In this document: positions 55,486-64,000 of the stretch, piece by piece
Numbering within the stretch: position 1 is the first letter of the stretch
Layout of the letters: each line of letters starts with the position of its first letter
Source: Amphibalanus amphitrite
Taxonomy: Eukaryota; Arthropoda; Thecostraca; Balanomorpha; Balanidae
Direction: 5' to 3'
Length of the DNA stretch: 64,000 nt
NCBI RefSeq assembly: GCF_019059575.1
Contig: NW_024882199.1
Coordinates: 248,001-312,000, forward strand
The notes under the pieces: generated by a model
Databases searched by the model: none
The model's input: the letters and a program-made list of their open reading frames with translations, nothing else
Told to the model about the DNA's origin: nothing
Position numbers and translations under genes: made by a program

Positions 55486-55585
55486 GGTCACAGACAGTCC
55501 GCCCCGGCGGAGCGGAGCGGCAGTCTCCGTACACCGTCTCCGTACCCGTCATATACGGACCGTACAGCGGCCGTACACACAGCAG

Positions 55586-55725
55586 TGACACTGCAGTGAC
55601 ACACACACGGAGACACACGGAGACACCTCGTCACGGAGACACGGACAGACACGGACACACGGACATACACGGAGACACCTCGACACGGACATACACGGAG
55701 ACACGGACATACACGGTCCCCGGCT
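55586..55725 (+). repeat. (ACGGACAC/ACGGAGACAC)n repeat
   Basis: Irregular ACACGGAGACACGGACATAC units over about 140 bp. No gene. Confidence 0.85.
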
Positions 55726-56084
55726 TCTGCCCGGCCATATCCACTCGAGCTACAGCGAAACAGGTGATGATTGAAAGTCAGAACTACTCGACTGATGTGG
55801 TATTATAATCAGCACCAAGTCCACCCCGTCCCGGCCATACAGCGGTGCGGCGCGGCTGCAGAGCTGTCTGCCGACTGGTGCGGTGCCGCCGGCCGTGGCC
55901 GCTCGTCTGTCGGCGGCCCGGACTGCAGCCGGTGGCCGAGCTGCCGGTCCCGGCGACTCGCTGCCGGCTGGGCTGACCGCCGTCAGTCACCTGAGCGGTG
56001 CTGGCCGGCCCGAGCCGGGACTGCGGCGCGCCGCGGCACCTCAGCGACGCACCCTCTGGGACACTGAGCGGCGCGCACCGGTGG
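55726..56084 (+). other. GC-rich stretch, possible exon
   Basis: One frame reads VPPAVAARLSAARTAAGG... and LPAGLTAVSHLSGAG, faintly like the leucine-rich modules (TADTISHLA), but splice sites and repeat spacing are not convincing. It is followed directly by the 45-bp minisatellite. Confidence 0.25.
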
Positions 56085-56252
56085 GACGGTCCCTGCCGAC
56101 TGTCCCTACCCCATGAGTGGGACCGGTGGGACTGTCTCTGCCGACTGTCCCTACCCCATGAGTGGGACCGGTGGGACTGTCTCTGTCGACTGTCCCTACC
56201 CCAGGAGTGGGACCGGTGGGACTGTCTCTGCCGACTGTCCCTACCCCATGAG
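56085..56252 (+). repeat. 45-bp minisatellite, left part of an array split by a LINE
   Basis: Nearly four units identical in type to 7737-7910. The array resumes at 58791 after the LINE. The apparent N-terminus of the open frame starting at 55998 (repeats of EWDRWDCLCRLSLPH) is translation of this array and not part of the LINE protein. Confidence 0.92.
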
Positions 56253-58598
56253 CCTAATTTCCGCGCGCGTCAACACCTAAGCAGCTTCCTATCAAATTAC
56301 TCATTAGATCAATTAGTGACAACTGCAACATTTTCCTCCGGCTCGCTCCTGGATGTGTGTATTGTTAACAACCGTGAGCTCGTTTGCGACAGCCGTGTTA
56401 AATATTGTCACTTCAGTCCTCACAAATTTATCGATGTCGTTGTGAATGTGCCGAAACTGCGTCAAAAGCCCACTGTTATCTCGTCTCGCTCCTTTAAGCG
56501 TTTAGATCACCCAGCACTGCATCATGACTTACTCGATGTTGACTGGGATTATGTATTCTCCGCCGAAACCGTCAGTGATAAGTGGGATGCTTTCTTGTCT
56601 TTCTTCGTACCTGTTTTCGATGCCCATGCCCCAATTAAGCGTGTGTCTATCCGTAACCCGACTGCTCCTCCCGTCTCCGTCGCCACTCGAGATCTCATGT
56701 CCCAACGTCGCGCTGCGCTTCGCCATTTAGGCCGCAACTCGAGCGAGTACAAAAACCTTAACCGCTCTGTCCGGGCGGCTTTGCGTCGCGACCGGCGGGT
56801 GGAACTACAGAGGGAAATCGGGGAACGGGGCCCCAACAAAGTTTGGCAATGTATCAGGTCGGTGGTTGCCGGTAAGAAGGATGGTTCTGATGTTCAGCCT
56901 GACCTATCTGCCAATGACTTAAATTCTTTCTTTGTATCCGTCGGTCCTCGTGTCGCTGCCGAGATCCGAGCCCAAAACGCACCTACCGATTTGAATGTAC
57001 GTCTTACCCGTGTTGGCGCATGCAGTTTTCAGCTTCGAGAAATCACACTTGCCGAGCTTGAGCGGACGATTTTCAGCATGCGTAGCTCGGGTGCTTGCGG
57101 TACCGACAGCGTCTGCGTTCGCATGCTGAAAGCCGGATTCCGAGCTATTGGTGGCGTCATCCTGCATATTATCAATACCTGCTTAATTCAATCCGATATC
57201 CCCGATTCGTGGAAACATTCCATAGTTCACCCTCTATTCAAATCCGGCAATCCTTCAGACCCCGCAAACTTCCGGCCCATTTCCCTGGTCCCTGTAATCA
57301 TGAAAGTGGTTGAGCGCATTGTCCATCAGCAGCTCTACGCCTACCTCTCCCTTAATCACCTTCTGGCATCCTCACAGCACGGCTTCCGCCCCCGGCACTC
57401 TACTGAAACAGCGTTGTTGTCCGTCACTGAACGCATCCTGGCCGCCACCGACAGGGGGGAGATCTCAATGCTATGCCTTCTCGATCTTAGTAAATGTTTT
57501 GACGTGATAGACCACGAGCTTCTGATGCAAAAACTTATGCTGCACGGTATCGAAATTTCCTGGTTCGCCGCCTATCTTCATGGACACACCCAGAGCGTGT
57601 CGTTGAAAAATGGGTCCGGAAATAGAGTGCTGTCTCGGCCTCTTCCTAATACCATGGGTGTCTTCCAGGGCTCTGCGTTAGGGCCGTTACTTTTCACCAT
57701 CTTCTCTAACAACTTATCGCTGTACGCGGGTGATGCAGTAGTCTTTCAATATGCCGACGACACCCAAGTATTGGTTAGCGGTCCTGCCAGGGACCTTGGA
57801 GTTCTCATCTCGCGCATGGAGGTTTCACTCGCGTCACTCAACGAATGGTTCTGCGCTAACGCCCTGAAGGTCAACGCCAGTAAAACACAGCTCATTGTCT
57901 TCGGCAGTCGTCAAAATTTACGCAAATTGCCAGATTTCAGGGTATCGTTCCGTGACGCAGCGTTGCAGCCGTGCGCGCAGGTGGGGAACCTGGGCGTCAC
58001 TTTTGACAGTACTCTATCCTGGGACGCTCACGTCTCCGAACTCAGCCGCCGGTGTACGGGACTGTTGATCGGTCTCTCCCATGCGCGCCACAGTCTCCCG
58101 GATGGCATCATTAGAACGCTCGTGACAGCACTCGTTATCTCACGCATCCAGTACTGCCTCTCAGTTTATGGCAATGGGTCCCAAAAAAATTTTGATCGTC
58201 TCCAAAAAATTTTGAACTTCGCTGCTAGAGTCATTTTCGGTCGCCGTAAATTTGCCCATGTCTCTGACCTGCGAAAAAAGCTCGGGTGGTTGTCCCCGCG
58301 TCATATGGCTGATTACCAAACCCTTGTTATCGCCCACAAAACCATTCAGCGCGGCGAACCCGAGGAATTGGCAACCATGTTCGTCACAAACAGCGCTGTC
58401 CGGGAGAGACACTCCAGGCAAGACCACCTCTTTCACCTTCCGCGACCACGGCTGGAAACGGGTAGGCGGCGGTTCGGCTATCGAGCCGCTGCTCTACTCA
58501 ACAGTCTCCCAACTCAGCTGTCGCAGCTGTCTCCCGCCCCCTTTGCCCGATCTGTCAAAGCCGCGATAGTGGACGGGGCATCAACTGATCGTCGCTGA
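56253..58598 (+). CDS. LINE polyprotein: endonuclease C-terminus and reverse transcriptase, 5'-truncated
   Basis: An uninterrupted 781-residue reading begins PNFRARQHLSSFLSNYSLDQ. The first ~45 residues end an AP-type endonuclease (SGSLLDVCIVN...VKYCHFSPHKFIDVVV). The reverse transcriptase follows: FRPISLVPVIMKVVERIV (about 340-360), SQHGFRPRHSTETALL, MLCLLDLSKCFDVIDHELL (catalytic Asp), VFQGSALGPLLFTIFSNNL and the active site FQYADDTQVLVSG. The C-terminus has ISRIQYCLSVYGNG and RRRFGYRAAALLNSLP. This is the CR1/L2/Jockey-like order. The protein primes reverse transcription of its own RNA at chromosomal nicks. The copy lacks ORF1 and most of the endonuclease, so it cannot move by itself. Absence of stops suggests recent insertion. 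Confidence 0.93.
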   Translation, partial: PNFRARQHLSSFLSNYSLDQLVTTATFSSGSLLDVCIVNNRELVCDSRVKYCHFSPHKFIDVVVNVPKLRQKPTVISSRSFKRLDHPALHHDLLDVDWDYVFSAETVSDKWDAFLSFFVPVFDAHAPIKRVSIRNPTAPPVSVATRDLMSQRRAALRHLGRNSSEYKNLNRSVRAALRRDRRVELQREIGERGPNKVWQCIRSVVAGKKDGSDVQPDLSANDLNSFFVSVGPRVAAEIRAQNAPTDLNVRLTRVGACSFQLREITLAELERTIFSMRSSGACGTDSVCVRMLKAGFRAIGGVILHIINTCLIQSDIPDSWKHSIVHPLFKSGNPSDPANFRPISLVPVIMKVVERIVHQQLYAYLSLNHLLASSQHGFRPRHSTETALLSVTERILAATDRGEISMLCLLDLSKCFDVIDHELLMQKLMLHGIEISWFAAYLHGHTQSVSLKNGSGNRVLSRPLPNTMGVFQGSALGPLLFTIFSNNLSLYAGDAVVFQYADDTQVLVSGPARDLGVLISRMEVSLASLNEWFCANALKVNASKTQLIVFGSRQNLRKLPDFRVSFRDAALQPCAQVGNLGVTFDSTLSWDAHVSELSRRCTGLLIGLSHARHSLPDGIIRTLVTALVISRIQYCLSVYGNGSQKNFDRLQKILNFAARVIFGRRKFAHVSDLRKKLGWLSPRHMADYQTLVIAHKTIQRGEPEELATMFVTNSAVRERHSRQDHLFHLPRPRLETGRRRFGYRAAALLNSLPTQLSQLSPAPFARSVKAAIVDGASTDRR

Positions 58599-58790
58599 CC
58601 AACGGGTTGGTGGGTGGGTGAGTTGTACCTGTGGTACTACGAAAGTGTCTATGTCCGTGCTTTGACGTGAGTGAATGTGTGAATGCTGTGAATGTTTAGA
58701 TTAGTAACCGCGGATACGGATTCTGAGCAGTAATCGCCACGCACTTTAAGAATGTGGATCGCTCATGATTGTTCAATACAATACAATACA
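58599..58790 (+). mobile_element. LINE 3' untranslated tail ending in (ATACA)n
   Basis: Ends GTTCAATACAATACAATACA. The insertion is bounded by ATGAG at 56248-56252 and 58791-58795, a possible 5-bp target duplication (or minisatellite sequence on both sides). The same tail type occurs alone at 43905-43995. Confidence 0.85.
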
Positions 58791-58972
58791 ATGAGTGGGA
58801 CCGGTGGGACTCTCTCTGCCGACTGTCCCTACCCCAGGAGTGGGACCGGTGGGACTGTCTCTGCCGACTGTCCCTACCCCATAAGTGGGACCGGTGGGAC
58901 TGTCCCTGCCGACTGTCCATACCCCATGAGTGGGACCGGTGGGACTGTCTCTGCCGACTGTCCCTACCCTAT
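58791..58972 (+). repeat. 45-bp minisatellite, right part
   Basis: About four units continuing the array interrupted at 56252; then ATATGTGAGTGTC..., as at 7908. Confidence 0.92.
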
Positions 58973-59207
58973 ATGTGAGTGTCTGTTTCTACGGCGGCCG
59001 CTGATCCCCCAACCCTGTCCTTCTCCTCTCCCCAGTCCGCTGTGCAGGGTCGCTCGAGGTCACGTGGTCAACTGGGTGTCTTCTCCAATGCACCTTGTAT
59101 TCGTCGATGGACCTTACAAACCACCGTGCAGTCACATGGCTACGACCCGACTCCCCTCCGTGCCATCCGACTCGCCGGCATGGCCCCACAACTGGGACAA
59201 ACGGCCG
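58973..59207. repeat. second copy of 7911-8147
   Basis: Near-identical to the 7.9-kb copy until GCCGCCGGGG, where an insertion of about 1.14 kb begins. The copy resumes at 60350. Confidence 0.9.
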
Positions 59208-60349
59208 CCGGGGGGGGGGGGTCTTCTTCGGAGAGGCGCTTTAATTTAACCCGCGCACCGACGGGGGGGGGGCGGATATCCGCCCCCCTGAGGTTTTTCG
59301 CGAATAGCGGGAAAACCGCGGCGCGTAGCGCCGCGAAATTTGGTATGACTATTCCCTTATCAATTTTACACATGGTGTGCAAGTTTGAACCTCCTACCTT
59401 TCAAGGTCAGGTCACCAGGTCACTTTGAATGACCCAACCTCAAGTCACTTTTTTGCAACTTTGCCACCGTGCCAGAGCTACAGTAGATGTCGGAGGCCTT
59501 TGAAAGTCGCAGGATGTTATAAGGTCATTAGTAGCTACAATTTGTATATCTCGGAATTTTGATATCGGTGACCTAAGGTCAGGTCAATTTCGCGACCTCC
59601 CCATTATAAGTCAATGGGGGAAAAATCAACTCCCTGTTTTTACCACTAAAACAGGTCGGAATGGCCCCATATACCATACATGACTTCATATACGATCAAC
59701 CTTCACTACGTTGAGGTCTGTTTTGCTGTTGGGCAGCTTTGAGGTCATGTGACGTCATCAAAGGTCACCAAAGGTTTTTGGCCAATAACTCCGTACAGGA
59801 ACAAGATACAGACGCGTGGATGGTCTCATTGTGTTCAGCTCGTCAAGACGCATCGAATGATATACATGATGACCTCGAGGTCACGTGACCTGAGGTCAAC
59901 CTTTGACCTTGACCTTTCGAGGTCAACTTATATATCATTCGATGCGGATTGACGAGAGGATCACGATGATGCCCCTAGTTTGTTCCTATCTTGACTAATT
60001 CGAAAGTTATTCGAGAAAAACTCTCTCCATATTTAGCGCCGCCATTTTGACTTTTTCGACCCCTGTGACGTCATCTTTGACCTGACCTGAAAATGACCTC
60101 AGTAAAAATTGTAGATCTTGACCGTGCGTATCCGATGCCGTTTACCGCTTGTCGCTATCTTGCTTCGTTCTCGAGATCTCAGGGGGGGCGGTCATCCGCC
60201 CCCCCCCCCCCGTCGGTACTAAGTTGGCGCAGACCCCCGTCGGTGCGCGGGTTAAGCGATGCTTTTGCGCCGATCCCTTATTTGCTCTGTACATTTATTT
60301 GATCCTTGTTTACTAAAATACACTGGAATGGAATGGAATGGAATGGAAT
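59208..60349 (+). mobile_element. short retroelement 3' fragment with (GGAAT)n tail, containing A4
   Basis: Outside A4 the inserted DNA is about 130 bp (59208-59249 and 60256-60349) and ends AAAATACACTGGAATGGAAT with five GGAAT units, like a retroposon 3' tail. It splits the duplicated segment at GGGGACGCTCC. Confidence 0.6.
59246..60255 (+). mobile_element. TTAA element, family A (complete copy A4)
   Basis: TTAA at 59246-59249 and 60252-60255; 1010 bp with standard family A ends and hairpins. Closest to A3. Confidence 0.95.
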
Positions 60350-60703
60350 GGGGACGCTCCTATGTCCGATGTTCGTCTCCGTCCACACCGGAGAGGACAG
60401 GGCAGGCGGCGGCCGGCCGACGCTGCCCGCGGCGCCGAGGTGACAGCCTCAGACCTCGCTGCTCCCAGTACGCTACACTGGTCAGGCCGGGCCGGCGGCG
60501 GCGTGCCATCAGCCGCCGGCCAGCCGGCCTCCCCGTACTGACCACTCACTCACATACAACACACACCCCTGTTTATCGAGAAACATACAGAACATACGCT
60601 CTGAACTATGTAATCAGCAGTCACGAACGAATAACGATGGTCTCCCAAAACTCAATAGTCTCAAATGTCCCGCCCGCCCCCTGATCATCCACCGGTGCCG
60701 TCC
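60350..60703. repeat. second copy of 8148-8491
   Basis: Continues the duplicated GC-rich segment. It ends at GTCCCAGTG, where Y2 is inserted; the remaining part follows Y2 at 63315. Confidence 0.9.
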
Positions 60704-60708
60704 CAGTG

Positions 60709-63314
60709 CACTATGTTTTAACTCGGGATCAAAACTGGCCAGGGCTCGTAACTAAGAAACTATATGAGGTACAGACGTGTTTTTGGGCTCAAACGAAACG
60801 TTGGAGACTAACGATCATTTAAAATGCAAAATGTGTCGGACCAGATGCTTATGTACTTGTTTATGACATCATAAGTGTCACGAAACATATAGGTGCAAAT
60901 ATTGTGTCATATTCTAGCTATGAATGCACGAGCATTTAGGTATCTGTAAATTTATAGTAATCGTGAGTCTGAGCAAGGCTTATCGACGAGGCAAGTCAAG
61001 GTTGAGGACATGACCAATTAGCGTTGATGACCTCAGATTACCTTGAATGCTCTTATATAGGACTTATTCATATAGGACCTACCAGTGTTCTAAAATTGGA
61101 TTTTGGTTGGGTATGCCGATGAAGAGAAAAAAATAATAGGATGAGAAAAAAGGGAATAAATAACTGAAATATAGTTGTAAAATGGTGTAATCCCAATCTG
61201 TATGCCAACTGCTAAACCGAGACCATGTCAGAATCTTGACAGGGTGTTGGACAAAAGGATGTGGGACGTTGGGTGCATCAACTGTCAAGTGGCATGTAAA
61301 CTGGCTGTCGGGAATACATGAAACTTTTTCAGAGATGAAGTAAAGTCGGTCATTCATATTTTAGGAATGAAAGTATTTTCCCCATTAGGTGTGATTTGCC
61401 ACCAAAAATTCTGAAAAATGGAACACTGGGACCTACAATCTTTATATTTATAAAAAACATTTTCAAACGTATTTTTTATATCAACTTGATGTTAGACCCT
61501 GTCTCCACTTAAGTAAGTCCAGAGTCCTGTATGTTTTACATCACATGACGTCAGGGGCGGATCCAGCTAATCCGTTTGGAGAGGGCAAAAGTTTCCGACC
61601 CATTCGGTGACCTCAGCCCATCGCCGCGCCGGTGACTTTACAACGCTTCACTACGTCTGCAATCTCCATGTGTGCAGTTCAGGGAGTTCCATCTGTTATC
61701 AGCATACCGACCTAAACAATGAGCAGTGAGCGGTCAGCTCCATCCCTCAAAATGATTGTGACAAAAAGACCTGCTTTTCGTCTAGATAGGCATCGACGCT
61801 GTATTATATTTCTCATCACCAACAGCTTTGGGAGCGGCAAAAGGATAGTCTTGCCGACACTATTCAGCTATGGGGAGGGCAAATGCCCACTATGCCCTTC
61901 ACTGGATCCGCCATCGCATGACGTGAAATGGTAGAATGTATCCCAAAACTTTTTACCAATTCCTATTGTATGGTGAGTTATGTAGCATACAACGTGCATG
62001 TAAAAGCACCCCATTGCCATACTAACTGACGCTTACTGCAGCAAACTGATGCTTTTTCATAAAGGCGGACAGCACTAATGATACCATACCACCTACATCG
62101 AAGTACATCGAAGTAGTAATACTGACTGAAGAGGCCGATGGTAACCCTGCCGAACGCAAACAGGTAATGGACGACCAAAAGCCGATCATCGTGATCAGCG
62201 GTCTGTGGCAGGTCTCATACAGTCACCTTTCAGCTCACAGTCCCATCTTAAACTGAACACAATGAATATTTAATTGCGCTTCACCAGGTACTAAAATATG
62301 TTTATAAGCTATCAAGGAAGCATGTGTAGCGACCATACAGCTGCAGAGCCCATCTATGAATTTGCTGCAATAGCCATGGGGTGGAAGGTTCCTGTTATAG
62401 ACCTATAGGTACTATACTTAATTAATTACACCGATAATGCTGTTGATATTTACGAAATGTATGTTTCATAGGAATGCTAGCAGTTTTTGAATGAACAACT
62501 GTCACTCACCGACATTGTCCGGTCTCCGGTTCCGGAGACCCTTTGTTTTCTTCTCGCGGCACATGAAAATGCAGCTGGCACGTGTCGTAGGGGGTCGTGC
62601 CGTCAGCTGATTACGCCCCAGGGTACGGCAGGTCGCACACAGGTCGGCGACCTTCCATGGGACACCAACTCGTCACAACAGACGAGAGAATGAACGAGGA
62701 GTACTAGCATTTTCCCTTGACGCACGCTAGCGACCGTCCCATGGTTCAGCAGGAGCAGACATGACTCGTTCAAAAAAGTGTTCATCCCCAACACCGGCGC
62801 ACTCAGGCGCAGCTGAAATTTTGAGGACATATAGACAACTCCTTGACCCACAGTGTGGTGGTAGTCCGAGACCGTACACTAGCGTACAATTTTTTGTAGC
62901 TCTATTAGAACATTGACATTTTTCGAAAAAAGTGTGCCAATGTAAGGGCTGACGGAAATCAATAAATGTAACACCTATATGCATCATAATTATATAAATT
63001 ATGACTCATTACAAAGCCAAAAGCTTGCGCTATCGTTTGGTACCCAAATTATATAGTTTTGTCAATCCAAAGCTCGAAGATGTTGACGTGAAGCAAGGCG
63101 ACTGTTTCTGCGTTTGTTCGCCGAAGTTTAGCTTTCGAGAATTATCTGACTTTGTTGTACATTTTCAACGTTTTCAAAAGTTAAGGGAATAAAATTTTCC
63201 GTCGTTAAAGATGCTCTGATCATTTTTGAACACGATAGTGGCCAAATGAAAACGTTAAAAAATAGTCGATATTTCGCGTCCTGGCCAGTTTTTGGCCAGA
63301 GTTAAAACACGGTG
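60709..63314 (+). mobile_element. complete Transib-like element Y2
   Basis: Inverted ends CACTATGTTTTAACTC (left) and CACCGTGTTTTAACTC (right, inverted), flanked by a 5-bp direct duplicate CAGTG (60704-60708 and 63315-63319). The related locus at 8488-8505 reads straight through CCCAGTGGTCGG with one CAGTG, confirming insertion. CACTATG-type termini and a 5-bp GC-containing duplication are the marks of the Transib/RAG-like superfamily. The 2.6-kb interior has only short frames (for example 61719-61934 and 63001-63192) without a DDE transposase I can recognise, so it is probably non-autonomous. Confidence 0.8.
61083..61428. mobile_element. hAT MITE inside Y2, 346 bp
   Basis: Ends CAGTGTTCTAAAATTGG / CAGTGTTCCATTTTTCAG, 8-bp duplicate GGACCTAC at 61075-61082 and 61429-61436. 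Copy Y1 has a single GGAACTAC at the matching place (about 1979-1986), an empty site. Confidence 0.9.
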
Positions 63315-63497
63315 CAGTGGTCGGTCGGGGCTCGACCGGTGGTCGGTCGGTAGACAGACCGACCGGTCACCGCCAGGTCACGGCCGGCCCACTGACAAGC
63401 ACGCCGTGCCGCCGCCGGGGCCGTGGCCGTGCTCCGGCCGTGCCCTGACCGGGCTCACCGGCTCTGACCCACCGGCCTCAGAGATCTGACACCAACT
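63315..63497. repeat. second copy of 8497-8675
   Basis: GTCGGTCGGGGCTCGACCGG... to CAGAGATCTGACACCAAC matches the 8.5-kb region and closes the duplicated segment after Y2. Confidence 0.9.
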
Positions 63498-64000
63498 GTG
63501 ATGATGCCCCCTGGGGGTCCGGAAGCGGTGGGGAGTATGTTTCAAAAAAAAATATTGTTAATAAAATTTCGTTCATCGCGGGTGTTTTTCTCTCCGAGAT
63601 GGTTGCCGACCTGCGTCCTCCTCTGGAACAACTTCAGGTGAGTGTTTTAGGCTGGTAGATCCACAAACTGTTGATTAACTAGTTGACTCTCTTGCTGTTT
63701 GATTTTTCTCTTGTTCAAACGTAATTACACACCCATTTCCAAGTGATGATCGGTCCGTTGGTTTCAAGCTGATCGGTTCCCTTCCGCCACCGTTCCTTGC
63801 GCCTGGGCTTCGTCACAAACAATATTTATAATGAGGCTGGCTTGTCGCTTGTCAACATATAGTCTTCACTGCCTAGGATGGTATCTGTCTCATAAGGAAT
63901 TTAGGACACGGAAGTCTCCCAAAAGCATATAGGTAATTTGGATGCCTCCCTTGAGGACATAACCTGAAGCCACCATCTGATACCTGATAGCTACCCACCA
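63498..64000. other. unique sequence at the window end
   Basis: No repeat recognised. It contains the possible short exon below; the rest may be intron. Confidence 0.4.
63599..63637 (+). CDS. possible first coding exon
   Basis: ATG followed by VADLRPPLEQLQ and then donor TTCAG|GTGAGTG, a near-perfect consensus. Only 13 codons, phase 0. Without downstream exons in the window this is a guess. Confidence 0.25.

Noticed and set aside
55998..56252. N-terminal ~85 residues of the long open frame with EWDRWDCLCRLSLPH repeats
   Set aside because: This is translation of the 45-bp minisatellite, which also occurs without the LINE at 7737-7910 and 58791-58972. The LINE begins at 56253.
24893..60000. 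Recurring 60-80 residue frames in family A, B, E and K copies
   Set aside because: They are the same non-coding element body translated repeatedly. They differ by indels between copies and have no start context or domain.
61719..63192. Short frames in Y2 as a Transib transposase
   Set aside because: The longest are about 70 residues, lack DDE-type motifs, and the matching Y1 frames contain stops.
1..64000. AACCC/GGGTT words as telomeric repeat
   Set aside because: They occur singly at element ends next to TTAA, not as tandem hexamers.
1..64000. tRNA, rRNA or other structured RNA genes
   Set aside because: I saw no cloverleaf, A/B box pair or ribosomal sequence; a covariance-model search would be needed to exclude them.

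Overview
This is eukaryotic, almost certainly invertebrate animal, nuclear DNA. It has GT-AG introns in phase, a Penelope-like retroelement, non-LTR retrotransposons, hAT and Transib-like DNA transposons, and a dense population of short TTAA-flanked elements. I cannot name the species from sequence alone. No bacterial operon, CRISPR array, rRNA or tRNA was seen.

The only host gene I can support is a split gene on the + strand at about 31.0-53.06 kb. Eight exons with compatible splice phases (31025-31352, 31878-32311, 47553-47732, 48713-48922, 49420-49596, 51639-52047, 52561-52697, 52990-53057) encode a coiled coil, a 14-residue tandem repeat and then leucine-rich repeats, ending at a TGA. The true 5' end is not identified. 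Its 15-kb intron and its flanks are filled with transposons.

The dominant content is a superfamily of non-autonomous elements. Each begins TTAACCC (rarely TTAACCT or TTAAAGG), ends GGGTTAA, and has beside each end a hairpin made of a G run, a short core and a C run. The bodies are packed with AGGTCA/TGACCT and TGACGTCA motifs. I give local family letters A, B, C, D, E, F, G, H, K, L, M, N, O, Q, R (my labels, not database names). TTAA duplication and CCC termini fit piggyBac-like transposons; no transposase was found. Two duplicated loci in the window act as empty sites and confirm the TTAA duplication.

Layout: 0-1.66 kb E-box-rich tandem repeats; 1.66-7.74 kb a Transib-like element (Y1) carrying four TTAA elements; 7.7-11.9 kb GC-rich minisatellites; 11.9-13.07 kb a segment duplicated at 20.7-21.86 kb; 13.1-17.3 kb a locally shuffled patchwork; 17.3-30 kb nested TTAA elements plus a Penelope-like element; 31-32.3 kb first gene exons; 33.3-40.6 kb a multi-level transposon nest; 40.6-47.2 kb more transposons and a broken LINE; 47.5-53.1 kb remaining gene exons; 54-55.2 kb a complete B element; 56-58.8 kb a 5'-truncated LINE with an open reverse-transcriptase frame inserted in a 45-bp minisatellite; 58.8-63.5 kb a second copy of the 7.7-8.7 kb segment split by a complete Transib-like element (Y2).

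The most interesting items are the TTAA superfamily (nuclear-receptor-type half-sites, repeated sharing of one TTAA by two adjacent elements, one ATAA insertion, end swapping) and the Transib-like element, whose ends resemble V(D)J recombination signals with a 12-bp spacer.
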